Assembly (NCBI RefSeq): GCF_020708045.1
Contig: NZ_JAJFES010000001.1
Location: 1,088,955-1,152,954 of the forward strand
Origin: Massilia sp. IC2-278
GTDB taxonomy: Bacteria > Pseudomonadota > Gammaproteobacteria > Burkholderiales > Burkholderiaceae_D
Direction: 5' to 3'
DNA: 64,000 nt
The notes under the pieces are model-generated. The model was not told the DNA's origin. It was given only the letters and a program-made list of their open reading frames with translations, and did not search any database. A program made the translations under genes and the position numbers. Position 1 is the stretch's first letter, and every line of letters begins with the position of its first letter. Of the stretch, positions 1 to 8,145 are shown piece after piece.

Positions 1-6
1 CGCGGG

Positions 7-2175
7 TCAAAGTCCATAGCGCTTCTGGAACAGCTGCGCCAGCGCCTTTTTCGCCTGGGCGTACAGCGGCTTGCCCGGCAAATCGACGCGCACCATGCCC
101 GACAAACCGGGCAGCGGCGCCAGGCCGTCGGCGCGCGCCGGTGCCAGGTCGGCCGGCAGCGCCGCGCGCAGCTCGAAGAAGGGTTCGGCGCTGGTCTCGC
201 CGCTCGGGTCGTTCGGCTTGACGGCGATCTCGCCGCCGCCGGCAAAGCCGAGCGCGCTCGAGGCCAGGCGCTCGCGTTTGTACGGGATCACGCTGACCGC
301 GCCCAGCGCCAGCGTCACATCGGACTGGCCGTTCAGACGCAGGTCGGCATGGGCGCCGCCGTGGCCGAACAGTTCGTCGGCCTGCTCCTGCGGCACCACG
401 GCCACGAAGCGCAGGCGCGCGTCGGCCACCACTTCGCCCAGCGGCTGGCCGCGCGAGAGCCAGTTGCCGACCCGCTCGTGCAGCGACGGCGCCTCGACCC
501 AGCGCCCGGCGCGCGGCGCGCGCACCATCAGCAAACTGCGCTGGCGTTCGAGTTCCGCCATCTGGCTGCCCAGGGCCGCCAGGCGTTCGGCCAGCGGCGC
601 GCTGTCGGCGCGGTTGCGCAGCAGCGACTGCCGGTACTGCACCTCGAGTTCGGCGCTTTGCTGGCGCGCCAGTTCATAGTCGGCCTCGAGTTCGGGATTG
701 GCCAGCACGGCGATCAGCTCGCCCTGCTCCAGACGCTGGCCCGGCTGCGCCACCAGGCGCGCCAGGCGCGCTTCGCCCGGAATGTGCAGCAGCACCGAGT
801 CGCTTGCCTGCAGCACGCCGTGCGCGCGCACCGAATACGGGAAAGGCAGCACCAGCACGAAGGCGGCCAGCGCCGCGCCCAGGCCGAGCGCGCGCAGGGT
901 CGCGCTGCGCCGGTTGGCGGCCACCTTCGGCCCGTTCAGGTGCTGCCACAGCTTGCGCAGCGGCCAGATCAGCAGCGTCAGCGCGGTGACCACGGCCATG
1001 AACACGCCGACCAGGAACCACTGGTCCATCACCACCAGGATGATCCCGGTCGAGACCAGGATGCGGTAGAAGAAGGCGGCGATGCCATAGAAGCCAAACC
1101 ACAGGCGCTCGCGCCGGTCGTGGGCCGGCGACTCGGCATTGGCGCTGCCGAGGAGGTAGCGGTCGCCCAGGTACATCCAGTACTGCTGGGCCTTCTGGTA
1201 CAGGTTCGGGATGTCGACCAGGTCGGCCAGGATGTAATAGGCGTCGAAGCGCAGCAGCGGATTGCCGTTGAAGAGCAGGCTCGAGACCGAGCCGACCACC
1301 ATCACGTTGTAGGCCACGCTGTTCACGATGCCGGGGCTGGTGACGCTCCAGACCATGGCCCCGAGCGCGGCCAGGAAGAGTTCGACCAGCATGCCGGCCG
1401 CACTGACCAGGGCGCGCTTGTAGCGGCTGGCGAAGCCCCAGGTCGAGGCGGTGTCGACGTAGGGCAGCGGCGTGAGGATCAGGAACATCACGCCAAAGGC
1501 ATGCACCTCGCCGCCGTAGCGCTTGCAGATGAAGGCGTGGCCGATCTCGTGCAGCAGCTTCATCACGCTGAGCGTGACGAACAGCAGCGGCAGGTTCGAC
1601 AACGACAGCAGGCCCTGCGAATGGTCGCTGAGCGCGCCCAGGTTGCCAAAGGCGGCCATGGCGCCCGCCGTCACCACGGCCAGCCACAGCAGCAGTGCCG
1701 GCAGGCCGGTGGTGGCGCGGATCAGTTTCGGGAAGCGGTTGAGCAGGCGGTCCGGGTCGAACAGGAACACGCGCGTGTACAGGAAGCCGAGCAGCTTGCT
1801 GTTCAGTTCACGGCGGCGCTGGACTGCGCTGCGGCGGTGGATCGCCCCGCTGTCGGGCAAATCGAGGGCGGTCAGCATGTTCGCCGTGTGCAGCTGCGCC
1901 AGCACCCGCACCACCTCTTCCTGGCCGGGCGCGTCGTCCGGGCGGCGCGCCACGAAGTCGAGCCAGTTTTCCTCGACCGTGCGTGCGGTGCTGAGCGAGG
2001 AGATGAAGGCCCAGGCCTGGGCCGTGACGCGGAAATAACGGTGCGAATAGGCGTCGCGCAGCACGTACCACGGCTCGCCGCCGAAGCGCTGGCGCTCGAC
2101 CCGGGTGCTGGCGGCCAGCGCCACGCGCGCGCCGGCGATGCGGAACCAGGAATCGCTGAAGACTGCACTGCTCAT
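7..2175 (-). CDS. M50-type membrane metallopeptidase fused to HlyD-like adaptor
   Basis: The 722-residue protein has three parts. Residues about 1-110 resemble a PqqD-like peptide-binding domain. Residues about 130-420 are a polytopic site-2-protease-like M50 domain, with the zinc motif HEIGH at 209-213 and the second-half motif NGNPLLRFDAYY, whose Asp is residue 311. From about 440 to the end there is a biotinyl-lipoyl/HlyD-type adaptor with a coiled-coil stretch around 490-560. The start is supported by a strong GAGGAGG site 8 bases upstream. It is the last visible gene of the minus-strand export cluster, 13 bases after the GAF-HlyD gene. Such fusions are usually labelled putative peptide zinc metalloprotease or HlyD-family protein. 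I infer an inner-membrane role in processing or handing over an exported protein. Proteolytic activity is not proven, although the zinc ligands are intact. Confidence 0.85.
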   Translation of the reverse strand: MSSAVFSDSWFRIAGARVALAASTRVERQRFGGEPWYVLRDAYSHRYFRVTAQAWAFISSLSTARTVEENWLDFVARRPDDAPGQEEVVRVLAQLHTANMLTALDLPDSGAIHRRSAVQRRRELNSKLLGFLYTRVFLFDPDRLLNRFPKLIRATTGLPALLLWLAVVTAGAMAAFGNLGALSDHSQGLLSLSNLPLLFVTLSVMKLLHEIGHAFICKRYGGEVHAFGVMFLILTPLPYVDTASTWGFASRYKRALVSAAGMLVELFLAALGAMVWSVTSPGIVNSVAYNVMVVGSVSSLLFNGNPLLRFDAYYILADLVDIPNLYQKAQQYWMYLGDRYLLGSANAESPAHDRRERLWFGFYGIAAFFYRILVSTGIILVVMDQWFLVGVFMAVVTALTLLIWPLRKLWQHLNGPKVAANRRSATLRALGLGAALAAFVLVLPFPYSVRAHGVLQASDSVLLHIPGEARLARLVAQPGQRLEQGELIAVLANPELEADYELARQQSAELEVQYRQSLLRNRADSAPLAERLAALGSQMAELERQRSLLMVRAPRAGRWVEAPSLHERVGNWLSRGQPLGEVVADARLRFVAVVPQEQADELFGHGGAHADLRLNGQSDVTLALGAVSVIPYKRERLASSALGFAGGGEIAVKPNDPSGETSAEPFFELRAALPADLAPARADGLAPLPGLSGMVRVDLPGKPLYAQAKKALAQLFQKRYGL

Positions 2176-2188
2176 GTCGGCGCCCTCC

Positions 2189-4144
2189 TCAGCCCAGCCA
2201 CCACAGCTTCATGCGCAGCGAATCGACCAGGCGGTGGGTCCATATCCAGGCCACGTTGCGCCGTCCGCCGTCGAGCTGCACGATGCCGCTCATGCCGGGG
2301 CGCCACCAGGCTTGCGGCGCGCCGTCGAGCCGGCCCTTGACCAGGAAGTGGTTGCCCTCCTGGCCCTTGACCTGGGCCACCGGAATCACGGTGGCCAGGG
2401 TAAAGCCAATGGTTTCGTCGGGACGGCCGATCAGGCGCAGTTCGCCGTGCGCGCCCGGATGCACGAAGCGCACGTCGCGCTCGGGCACCATGATCTCGAC
2501 GTACAGGCCGTCGATGCGCGAGATGCGGAACAGATTGTCGCCCTTCTTCACCGGCGCATTCAGCAGGTCCTTGCGCTCGCCGGCCACCACCACGCCGTCG
2601 AACGGGGCCACGGTCTGGGCCTGGGCCAGGTACTGCGCCACGCGCGCCAGGCGGGCGTCGGCCTGGGCCGCACGCGCCTGGGCGATGCCGAGGTCGGCCA
2701 GGTTGCCGGTGGCGCGCGCCTTGTCGGCTTCGGCGCCGAGGCGCTGGCGTTCGGCGCCGAGATCGAGCTGCTGCTGGCGCAGTTCGCGCGTGTCGAGCGC
2801 GGCCAGCGGCGCGCCGGCTTTCACCACGTCGCCGGCGGTCGCCTGCACCGCGTCGACGCGGCCGTCGAACTGGGCGCTGATCAGGCGCGTGCTGTCGGTG
2901 CTCAGCTGGGCGCTGGCCTCGATCCGGTAGTCCCAGGTGCCGAACACGGCGAACAGCAGCAGCAGCGACAGCGCCGCAACCGCGCTGCGAGTCCAGACCC
3001 GGCCCGGCCCCAGCCAGCGCGCCAGGCGCTGGGTGGTCCAGTCGCGCAGGCGCAGGCCCCACCAGCGCTCGCGCCCGCGCTGGGCTTCGAGCCAGGGCTG
3101 GAGGAAGCCCATGGTCTGCAGCAGCGCACGCGGCGCCGGCTCCGTGGCCGCGGCGCCGGCAAAGCCGAACAGCAGCACGGCGCGCGTGCCGCCGACGCCA
3201 TCGGGCACCGGCAGCGCGTACATGCGCGCCAGCGTCAGCGAACGGGCGACGCGCGCCAGCACCGGCGCGCCGGCTTCGGCTTCAGGGTCGAGAGCGGCGC
3301 CGCCGATCCACACCGGACCGGGCTGGCCCAGGGCTTCGAGGAAGGCCTCGTCGAGCAGCTGCACCTGTTCGGTATTGCGTTCGAAACGGTCGACGTGGCT
3401 CAGGGCCACGGTGCGCACCGCGCCGCCGTGGCGCCAGCCGAGCGCCACCAGCGAGGCGCCGTAGTGGGCGGCCAGGCCGTTGACCAGCATCAGCGTGGCG
3501 GCGCCGAATCTCGGCTCGGCGACCACCTGGGCGGTCAGGTCGAACAGGGCGGCGGTGTCGGTGTCGGCGCCGGCAGGCGCGGCGTCCGGCTTGCCGGTAA
3601 AGGCGGCCAGCGCCGACGACGCTTGTTTATCCGCGGGCTTCTTGTCCAGCGAAGGAGCCGAGGAAGATGCGGAGGGCGCGCCGGCCCCGACGTCGGCCAC
3701 AAGCATCGCCCGCATCAGCAGTTCGTTCAGCTGCGCGCGTTCGCTCTCGGGAATGTCGATCACCAGCAGCGCATCGGGCAGGCCGCTTACCTGCACCAGG
3801 GCCAGCATGCGCAGGCGCCCTGCCTCGTCCTGCAGCGGCGCCACCGCGAAGCCCTTGTCGAGGGGCTGGCCGGCGCGGCCGGCAACCACGGCCGGCCAGT
3901 GGCGCAGCGCCCAGTCGTCGCCGGCGGCGCCGCCGAGCAGGCGCCATTCACCCTCAGCGGAGCGCTGCACCAGCAGGGCCGTGCCGGCGCGGCACAGCTC
4001 GCGCAGCAGCGTGCAATAGTCGTTCCAGTACCCGAGGCGTTCGCGCGGCTGGCGGCGCAGCGCCGTCAGGTCGCGGATCACGGTGCTGGCGTCGCGCGGG
4101 GCCGGGGTGCCGGCGGGCGGCTGGAAGTCTGCTGGGCGGTTCAT
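2189..4144 (-). CDS. GAF-domain-containing HlyD-family membrane fusion protein
   Basis: The 651-residue protein has a long cytoplasmic N-terminal half. It contains a low-complexity Ala/Ser/Asp linker near 155-190 and a GAF-like domain at roughly 195-365. One membrane helix follows (about 385-402, rich in Leu/Ala/Val). The periplasmic HlyD/RND-adaptor module has lipoyl half-motifs around 425-460 and 530-550, with a helical hairpin between them. The end (WIWTHRLVDSLRMKLWWLG) is basic and aromatic. Tripartite adaptors normally have only a short cytoplasmic tail, so the added GAF domain suggests sensing or regulation of the pump, which is inference. The start has a CGGAG ribosome site and lies 16 bases from the stop of the preceding HlyD gene, consistent with one operon. 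It is the middle of three adaptor genes in a row. Confidence 0.82.
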   Translation of the reverse strand: MNRPADFQPPAGTPAPRDASTVIRDLTALRRQPRERLGYWNDYCTLLRELCRAGTALLVQRSAEGEWRLLGGAAGDDWALRHWPAVVAGRAGQPLDKGFAVAPLQDEAGRLRMLALVQVSGLPDALLVIDIPESERAQLNELLMRAMLVADVGAGAPSASSSAPSLDKKPADKQASSALAAFTGKPDAAPAGADTDTAALFDLTAQVVAEPRFGAATLMLVNGLAAHYGASLVALGWRHGGAVRTVALSHVDRFERNTEQVQLLDEAFLEALGQPGPVWIGGAALDPEAEAGAPVLARVARSLTLARMYALPVPDGVGGTRAVLLFGFAGAAATEPAPRALLQTMGFLQPWLEAQRGRERWWGLRLRDWTTQRLARWLGPGRVWTRSAVAALSLLLLFAVFGTWDYRIEASAQLSTDSTRLISAQFDGRVDAVQATAGDVVKAGAPLAALDTRELRQQQLDLGAERQRLGAEADKARATGNLADLGIAQARAAQADARLARVAQYLAQAQTVAPFDGVVVAGERKDLLNAPVKKGDNLFRISRIDGLYVEIMVPERDVRFVHPGAHGELRLIGRPDETIGFTLATVIPVAQVKGQEGNHFLVKGRLDGAPQAWWRPGMSGIVQLDGGRRNVAWIWTHRLVDSLRMKLWWLG

Positions 4145-4160
4145 CGAAGCTCCGGATCGT

Positions 4161-5006
4161 TCAGTTGGCGCCGGCCTGGCGCAGCGGCAGGTCGATCATG
4201 CCCTTGATGCCGGGGCGGATGCGCAGGCCCGGGTTTGGCACGTCGACGCGCACCTCGACCAGGCCGCTGGCGGCGTCGGCCACGCTCGACACGTAGGTCA
4301 CGCGGCCCTTGGCCGGCGCGCTGCCGGCGGCGTCCTCGAAGCGCACGCCGATCTCGCGGCCTGCCTTCAGGCCCGGCACCGCGCTCAGGGGCACGTTCGT
4401 GGTCAGGTACAGCTGCGAGGCGTCGACCAGCACCATCAGGGCCTCGCCCGGCTTGATCCATTCGCCGGCCTTTGGCTCGACGCGGGTCAGCACCCCGCCG
4501 CGCGGCGCGTTCAGGGCGCGCAGCGCGCGTTCCTGCAGGGCGCTGTCGTACTCCACCTTTTCGCGGCGCTTCTGCGCCTGCAGCTGTTCCAGGCGCGCGC
4601 GGGCGCCGGAATACTCGACCTCGAGCTTGCCCATCTCGTCGCGGCTGATCGAGCCGGTGCTGTCGAACACACGCTTGGTGCTGTCGTACATCCCCTGCAG
4701 CACGCGCACGCGGTCTCGAGCGGCATTCAGCTCGCTGTTGTCTTCATAGACCACCTGGCGCCGCGAGACTTCCAGCGCCTGCATGCGGTCGTCGAGCACC
4801 ATCAGGGTCTGGCCGGCGCGCACTGCCTGGCCGGGCCGGGCGTCGAGGCGCGCCACCACGCCGGGCACGCCCATGCTCAGGGTCAGCTCGTTCTTCGGGT
4901 GGACCAGGCCGACGTATTCGGTGGCCAGGGCCGGCAGCGCGGCGAACAGGGCGCCGGCCAGCGCAGCGGAAAGGTTCAGGCGTGCACGCGGACGGAGAAG
5001 AGACAT
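4161..5006 (-). CDS. HlyD-family periplasmic adaptor protein
   Basis: This 281-residue protein has a classic Sec signal (MSLLRPRARL followed by an Ala/Leu core ending in ALATE). Next come a first lipoyl half (about 35-65, GVVARLDARPGQAVRAG), a helical hairpin (about 70-140), a second lipoyl half (about 145-170) and a beta-barrel domain ending LRIRPGIKGMIDLPL. This is the compact adaptor type of tripartite efflux or type-I-like systems, with the role of bridging the inner-membrane component to TolC. I chose the ATG at 5006 instead of a longer open frame running to 5345, because the longer N-terminus is only an out-of-frame copy of the TolC gene. The chosen start lies one base after the TolC stop codon (TGACATG), implying translational coupling. 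Confidence 0.88.
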   Translation of the reverse strand: MSLLRPRARLNLSAALAGALFAALPALATEYVGLVHPKNELTLSMGVPGVVARLDARPGQAVRAGQTLMVLDDRMQALEVSRRQVVYEDNSELNAARDRVRVLQGMYDSTKRVFDSTGSISRDEMGKLEVEYSGARARLEQLQAQKRREKVEYDSALQERALRALNAPRGGVLTRVEPKAGEWIKPGEALMVLVDASQLYLTTNVPLSAVPGLKAGREIGVRFEDAAGSAPAKGRVTYVSSVADAASGLVEVRVDVPNPGLRIRPGIKGMIDLPLRQAGAN

Positions 5007-5007
5007 G

Positions 5008-6639
5008 TCAGTGTTCCAGGGTGATGGCATAGTGGTCGAGCAGGCTGCCGTCGGCGTACAGCAGGGCGTCGTTGGCCTGCCCCATGCGCGCCAGGCTGTC
5101 GACCAGGCGCTGGCGGCTTTCGGTGAGTTCGGATTCGCGCAGCAGCAACTGGGACAAGAGGCCCATGCCGGCGTCGTAGCGCACGCGCTCGATGCGCAGC
5201 ATCTCGGTGCGCAGTTCGATGTCGGCGCGCATGCGCTCGACTTCATCAACGCCGGCGCGCGCCTGTTCCCAGCGTGTGCGCACGTCGTTCGCCAGCGCCG
5301 AGCGGATCGAGTCGACCTCGAGCTCGGCCTGGTGCACGCGCGCATCCTGGGCGCGCGCCTGCGAGCGTGCCTTCTGGTTGCCGCCGAGCGGCACTTCCAG
5401 GTTCACGCCGATCGACCACGAGGGATAGTGGCCTCCCTCGGTCAGTTCGCGCGCGGTGCCGTAGCTGCCCGACAAACCGGTGCGGGTATTACTGAGCACC
5501 AGGTCGAGCGCCGGCAGGCTCTGGTTGCGCGCGTAGTCGAGGCGGATGCCGGCCTGTTCGTGGCGCAGGCGCGCGATGCCCAGCGCCGGCCAGCGGCCCA
5601 GGGCATCGGCATAGCGCTGCGCCAGGCTGACCTGCTCGACGCGGCTGGCTTCGGCGGCGTTCGCCGGCACCGACAGCGTGATCTGCTCGGACAGGTTCGG
5701 CACATTCAGCAGGGTCTCCAGGCGCGACTGCACTTCGCGCACGCCCTGGGCGGCGCGGATCTGCTCGACCTCGCGCACCAGCACCGCGCTGCGCGCCTCG
5801 ATCTTGTTGCTGGCGGCGAGCTTGCCGGCCTCGATGCGCGCCAGGGTGTCGGCTTCGACGCGGCGTGCGTAGTCGAGCGCCTGCTCGCGGATGCGGCTCA
5901 CTTCCAGCGCGCGGTACAGCTGCCAGTACAGGGCCAGGGCGTCGTTCCCGCTTTTCAGGAGCTGCTGGCGGTACTGCAGGGACGCGATTTTTTCCTCGGC
6001 CCGCGCCACCTTCAGGTCGGTCTCGATGACGCTCTTGCCGAAGCCGCGCAGCAGCGGCTGGCGCAGTTGCAGCACCAGGGCGCCGTCGTACTGGGTGTCG
6101 GTCGGCGAGGCGCTCTTGATGATGTTGTTCCGCTGCTCGCGCGCGCGGTAGCTGAGGCTGATGTCGGCGCCGCTGGGCAGGCGCTCGCGCAGCCCGATCT
6201 CGGCCGTTTGCAGGCGCTCGTCGAGCACGTCGAGCTTGCTGGTGGCGATGCTCGAGATGCGTTCCTCGACGGTGCGCTGGCGCAGGGTATCGTCCTTGCG
6301 CAGGCTGGAAAACAGCACCATCTCGTACAGCGCCGCCTCGGCCTTGCTGAGTTCACCGGCGACCTCGATCTGGGCGCGGCTGTAGGCCACTTCGGCGCTA
6401 TGGCCGGCGACCAGCTGCAGCAGCAGTTTCGGGGTCAGCACCACGTTGCCCTTCAGGGCCGCGGCCGGGGACGAGGCCGAGGCGGGGCGGGCGGCGGCCG
6501 GGTCGAACACCCCTGCCCCGGCCGGTGCGGCCGGGCCGGCGCAGGCCAGGCCGAGCGCCAGCAGCGCGCAGGCGCGGCGGGTCGCACGCAGCGGAAGACG
6601 CAGTGGAGGATGCAGCGGGTTCAACACGGTCATTGCCAT
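5008..6639 (-). CDS. TolC-family outer membrane factor
   Basis: The protein of about 543 residues has a signal peptide with a basic start (LPLRATRRACALLALGLA). The mature part is long and alpha-helical with two-fold internal repetition, typical of the OEP/TolC family. Recognisable helices include the LVxGHSAEVAYSRAQIEVAGE region and the late IELRTEMLRIERVRYDAGMG region, which carries the usual R-Y-x-x-G motif before the last helix. It should form the outer-membrane channel and periplasmic tunnel for the adaptors encoded directly downstream. The open frame begins at 6648 with TTG; in-frame ATGs at 6639 and 6633 are more likely and I took 6639. No clear ribosome site separates them. It is the only outer-membrane channel in the cluster. 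Confidence 0.85.
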   Translation of the reverse strand: MAMTVLNPLHPPLRLPLRATRRACALLALGLACAGPAAPAGAGVFDPAAARPASASSPAAALKGNVVLTPKLLLQLVAGHSAEVAYSRAQIEVAGELSKAEAALYEMVLFSSLRKDDTLRQRTVEERISSIATSKLDVLDERLQTAEIGLRERLPSGADISLSYRAREQRNNIIKSASPTDTQYDGALVLQLRQPLLRGFGKSVIETDLKVARAEEKIASLQYRQQLLKSGNDALALYWQLYRALEVSRIREQALDYARRVEADTLARIEAGKLAASNKIEARSAVLVREVEQIRAAQGVREVQSRLETLLNVPNLSEQITLSVPANAAEASRVEQVSLAQRYADALGRWPALGIARLRHEQAGIRLDYARNQSLPALDLVLSNTRTGLSGSYGTARELTEGGHYPSWSIGVNLEVPLGGNQKARSQARAQDARVHQAELEVDSIRSALANDVRTRWEQARAGVDEVERMRADIELRTEMLRIERVRYDAGMGLLSQLLLRESELTESRQRLVDSLARMGQANDALLYADGSLLDHYAITLEH

Positions 6640-6669
6640 AAATGCCAAAAAAACGGGGCGTAGAATCGC

Positions 6670-6704
6670 GTCGGGCCCGCAGCTGGTGCAGCTGCGGGCC
6701 CGAC
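6670..6704 (-). other. Perfect 16-bp stem-loop between sapC-like gene and tolC-like gene
   Basis: Two 16-base arms (6670-6685 and 6689-6704) are exactly complementary around a three-base loop. A run of seven Ts on the minus strand follows only about 16 bases later, so it is not a textbook intrinsic terminator. It may partly terminate, stabilise or process the transcript between the SapC-like gene and the export genes. The structure is seen directly; the function is inference. Confidence 0.6.
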
Positions 6705-6739
6705 ATGGTTCGGCAGGCGCTGGCCTGCCCGGCCTGGAA

Positions 6740-7459
6740 TCAGGCGGCCGGCTTGGCCTGCTCGTCCTTCAGCATGACCAGGCGCTCGATCTGCGACAGC
6801 GAGGTCAGTTGGGCGTAGATGGCCGGCAGGTAGTGCTTGGTGCGCATTTCCAGGAACAGCTCGTCCGACAGGTTGTTCAGGCGCTCTTCGTTGATGACGT
6901 AGCAGCCCGAGATGTTCTTGATCTTGTCGTTCTGGCGCACGCGCATGTTCAGCGGCACGAACAGGTTGTTCTTGGCCAGGAACTTGCAGAACTCGGCGGT
7001 GATGGCGTCCATCTGCTGCAGTTCCGACAGGTAGCGCTTGACGTTCTCGATCACTTCGGTCGGCTCGCCCTGCTCGTTGAACAGCGGGGTGCCTTCGGTG
7101 TCGCTCAGCAGCTCGCTGCCTTCGTCGACGCAGACCAGGAAGCGGCCGTCATCGCTCGCCTGCGACAGTGCGAACGGGTAGCGGCGGATGATCGCCGGCA
7201 CGTAGGAAGCCGACCACTTGCCGTTCTCGCCGACGAACAGGTTCTCGCCCGCGTCCAGGCCCAGCAGGGCGACCGGACGGAACTCGTCCTTCTCTTTGTC
7301 TTCGATGAAGACCAGCGGGTAGATCGCGGCCGAGCGCACGAACTCGTGGGTGGTCACGTAGGCGATGTGGAACTGCGAGGCGAAGCCGAAGCCTTCGACC
7401 TGCTTGATCTTCTTGCCAGCGTGGCGCTGCTGGTTGACGGGAACGACTTGCTTGAACAT
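6740..7459 (-). CDS. SapC-family protein
   Basis: This 239-residue soluble protein has the features of the SapC family: a start FKQVVPVN, then HxxLxxxxGFxFAxxxHxxxVTxxEF-like spacing, the VPAIIRRYPF block around residue 110, and FVCVDExSELLS near 135. The name comes from a Campylobacter S-layer locus; the biochemical role is unsettled, but members often sit beside surface-protein export genes. There is no signal peptide, so it is probably cytoplasmic. A GGAG ribosome site is placed 6 bases before the ATG. It lies between two DUF1566 genes and the TolC/HlyD genes on the same strand. I infer an accessory role in exporting or modifying the giant proteins. Confidence 0.85.
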   Translation of the reverse strand: MFKQVVPVNQQRHAGKKIKQVEGFGFASQFHIAYVTTHEFVRSAAIYPLVFIEDKEKDEFRPVALLGLDAGENLFVGENGKWSASYVPAIIRRYPFALSQASDDGRFLVCVDEGSELLSDTEGTPLFNEQGEPTEVIENVKRYLSELQQMDAITAEFCKFLAKNNLFVPLNMRVRQNDKIKNISGCYVINEERLNNLSDELFLEMRTKHYLPAIYAQLTSLSQIERLVMLKDEQAKPAA

Positions 7460-7568
7460 GTGAATCTCCAGTGTTGACTGTTGGCCGGGCCCTGTCCTCA
7501 GTGCCCGTGCATGGTGTTGTGTTGTTATGGGGTGCGGTGTATTACTGTGGGTTGCCGGGTACGGCGCG

Positions 7569-8102
7569 TCAGTTTCCGCCGCGGACCAGGCGGATGTTGC
7601 GGGCGCCGGTCTTTGGCGCGGCGGCGACGTCGCCGGCGTTGAAGTCCACGTACCACGCCAGGCCCGCGTTCAGGCTGTAGGGCGAAGCGGTCCAGAAGCT
7701 CTGGGCCGGGGTGCGCGGGAACACCGTGGCGTTGATGGCCGGCGCGGTGCACTTGCGCTCGACCAGCGAAGCGAGTTCGTTACGGTTCGGCAGGCGCCAG
7801 TCGCTCTGGCCCTCGCCCAGGGTCGCGCCGGCCGCGTTGACGGCGGCGACGCGCGCCAGGGCTTCGCCCCAGTTGCCGGTGACCGGCGTGCCGCTGTCGC
7901 AGGCGGCGCCGCTCAGGCCTTCCGGGCAGCGTTTCCAGACCAGGCCGGTGGCGCTGTCGGCCACGCCGCCGGCGCCGTCCTTGAAGCGCGCATCCGGGGT
8001 GTCGGCCGCGATGTCGATGCCGTTGCAGGCGGCCTGGGCGAGTGGCGCCGCGCCCAGCAGGACGGCCAGCGCCAGTGCGCAGTGACGCAGTGGGAATTTC
8101 AT
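7569..8102 (-). CDS. Secreted DUF1566 (Lcl C-terminal-like) protein
   Basis: The 177-residue precursor has a Sec signal (MKFPLRHCALALAVLLGAAPLAQA). It is followed by one DUF1566/Lcl-type domain with the hallmark strings TGLVWKRC near 62, DWRLPNRNEL near 112, FWTASPY near 145 and WYVDF near 155. Four or more cysteines in the mature part suggest disulphides. In Legionella, Lcl uses this domain in a collagen-like surface adhesin; the general function is unknown. The ATG at 8102 is preceded by a GGAG site and gives a proper signal peptide, so the longer frame to 8354 is rejected. It lies 43 bases downstream of a second gene with the same domain, evidently a tandem duplication, and upstream of the SapC-like gene. 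Confidence 0.8.
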   Translation of the reverse strand: MKFPLRHCALALAVLLGAAPLAQAACNGIDIAADTPDARFKDGAGGVADSATGLVWKRCPEGLSGAACDSGTPVTGNWGEALARVAAVNAAGATLGEGQSDWRLPNRNELASLVERKCTAPAINATVFPRTPAQSFWTASPYSLNAGLAWYVDFNAGDVAAAPKTGARNIRLVRGGN

Positions 8103-8145
8103 GTGGACTCCGTGTTCGGTTGCCGAGAGTTGGGTCGTGTGACGG

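Noticed and set aside
349..2340. Plus-strand 663-codon frame opposite the M50-HlyD gene (also 2105-4207)
   Set aside because: They are mirror frames of clear minus-strand genes with motif support and have composition typical of shadows.
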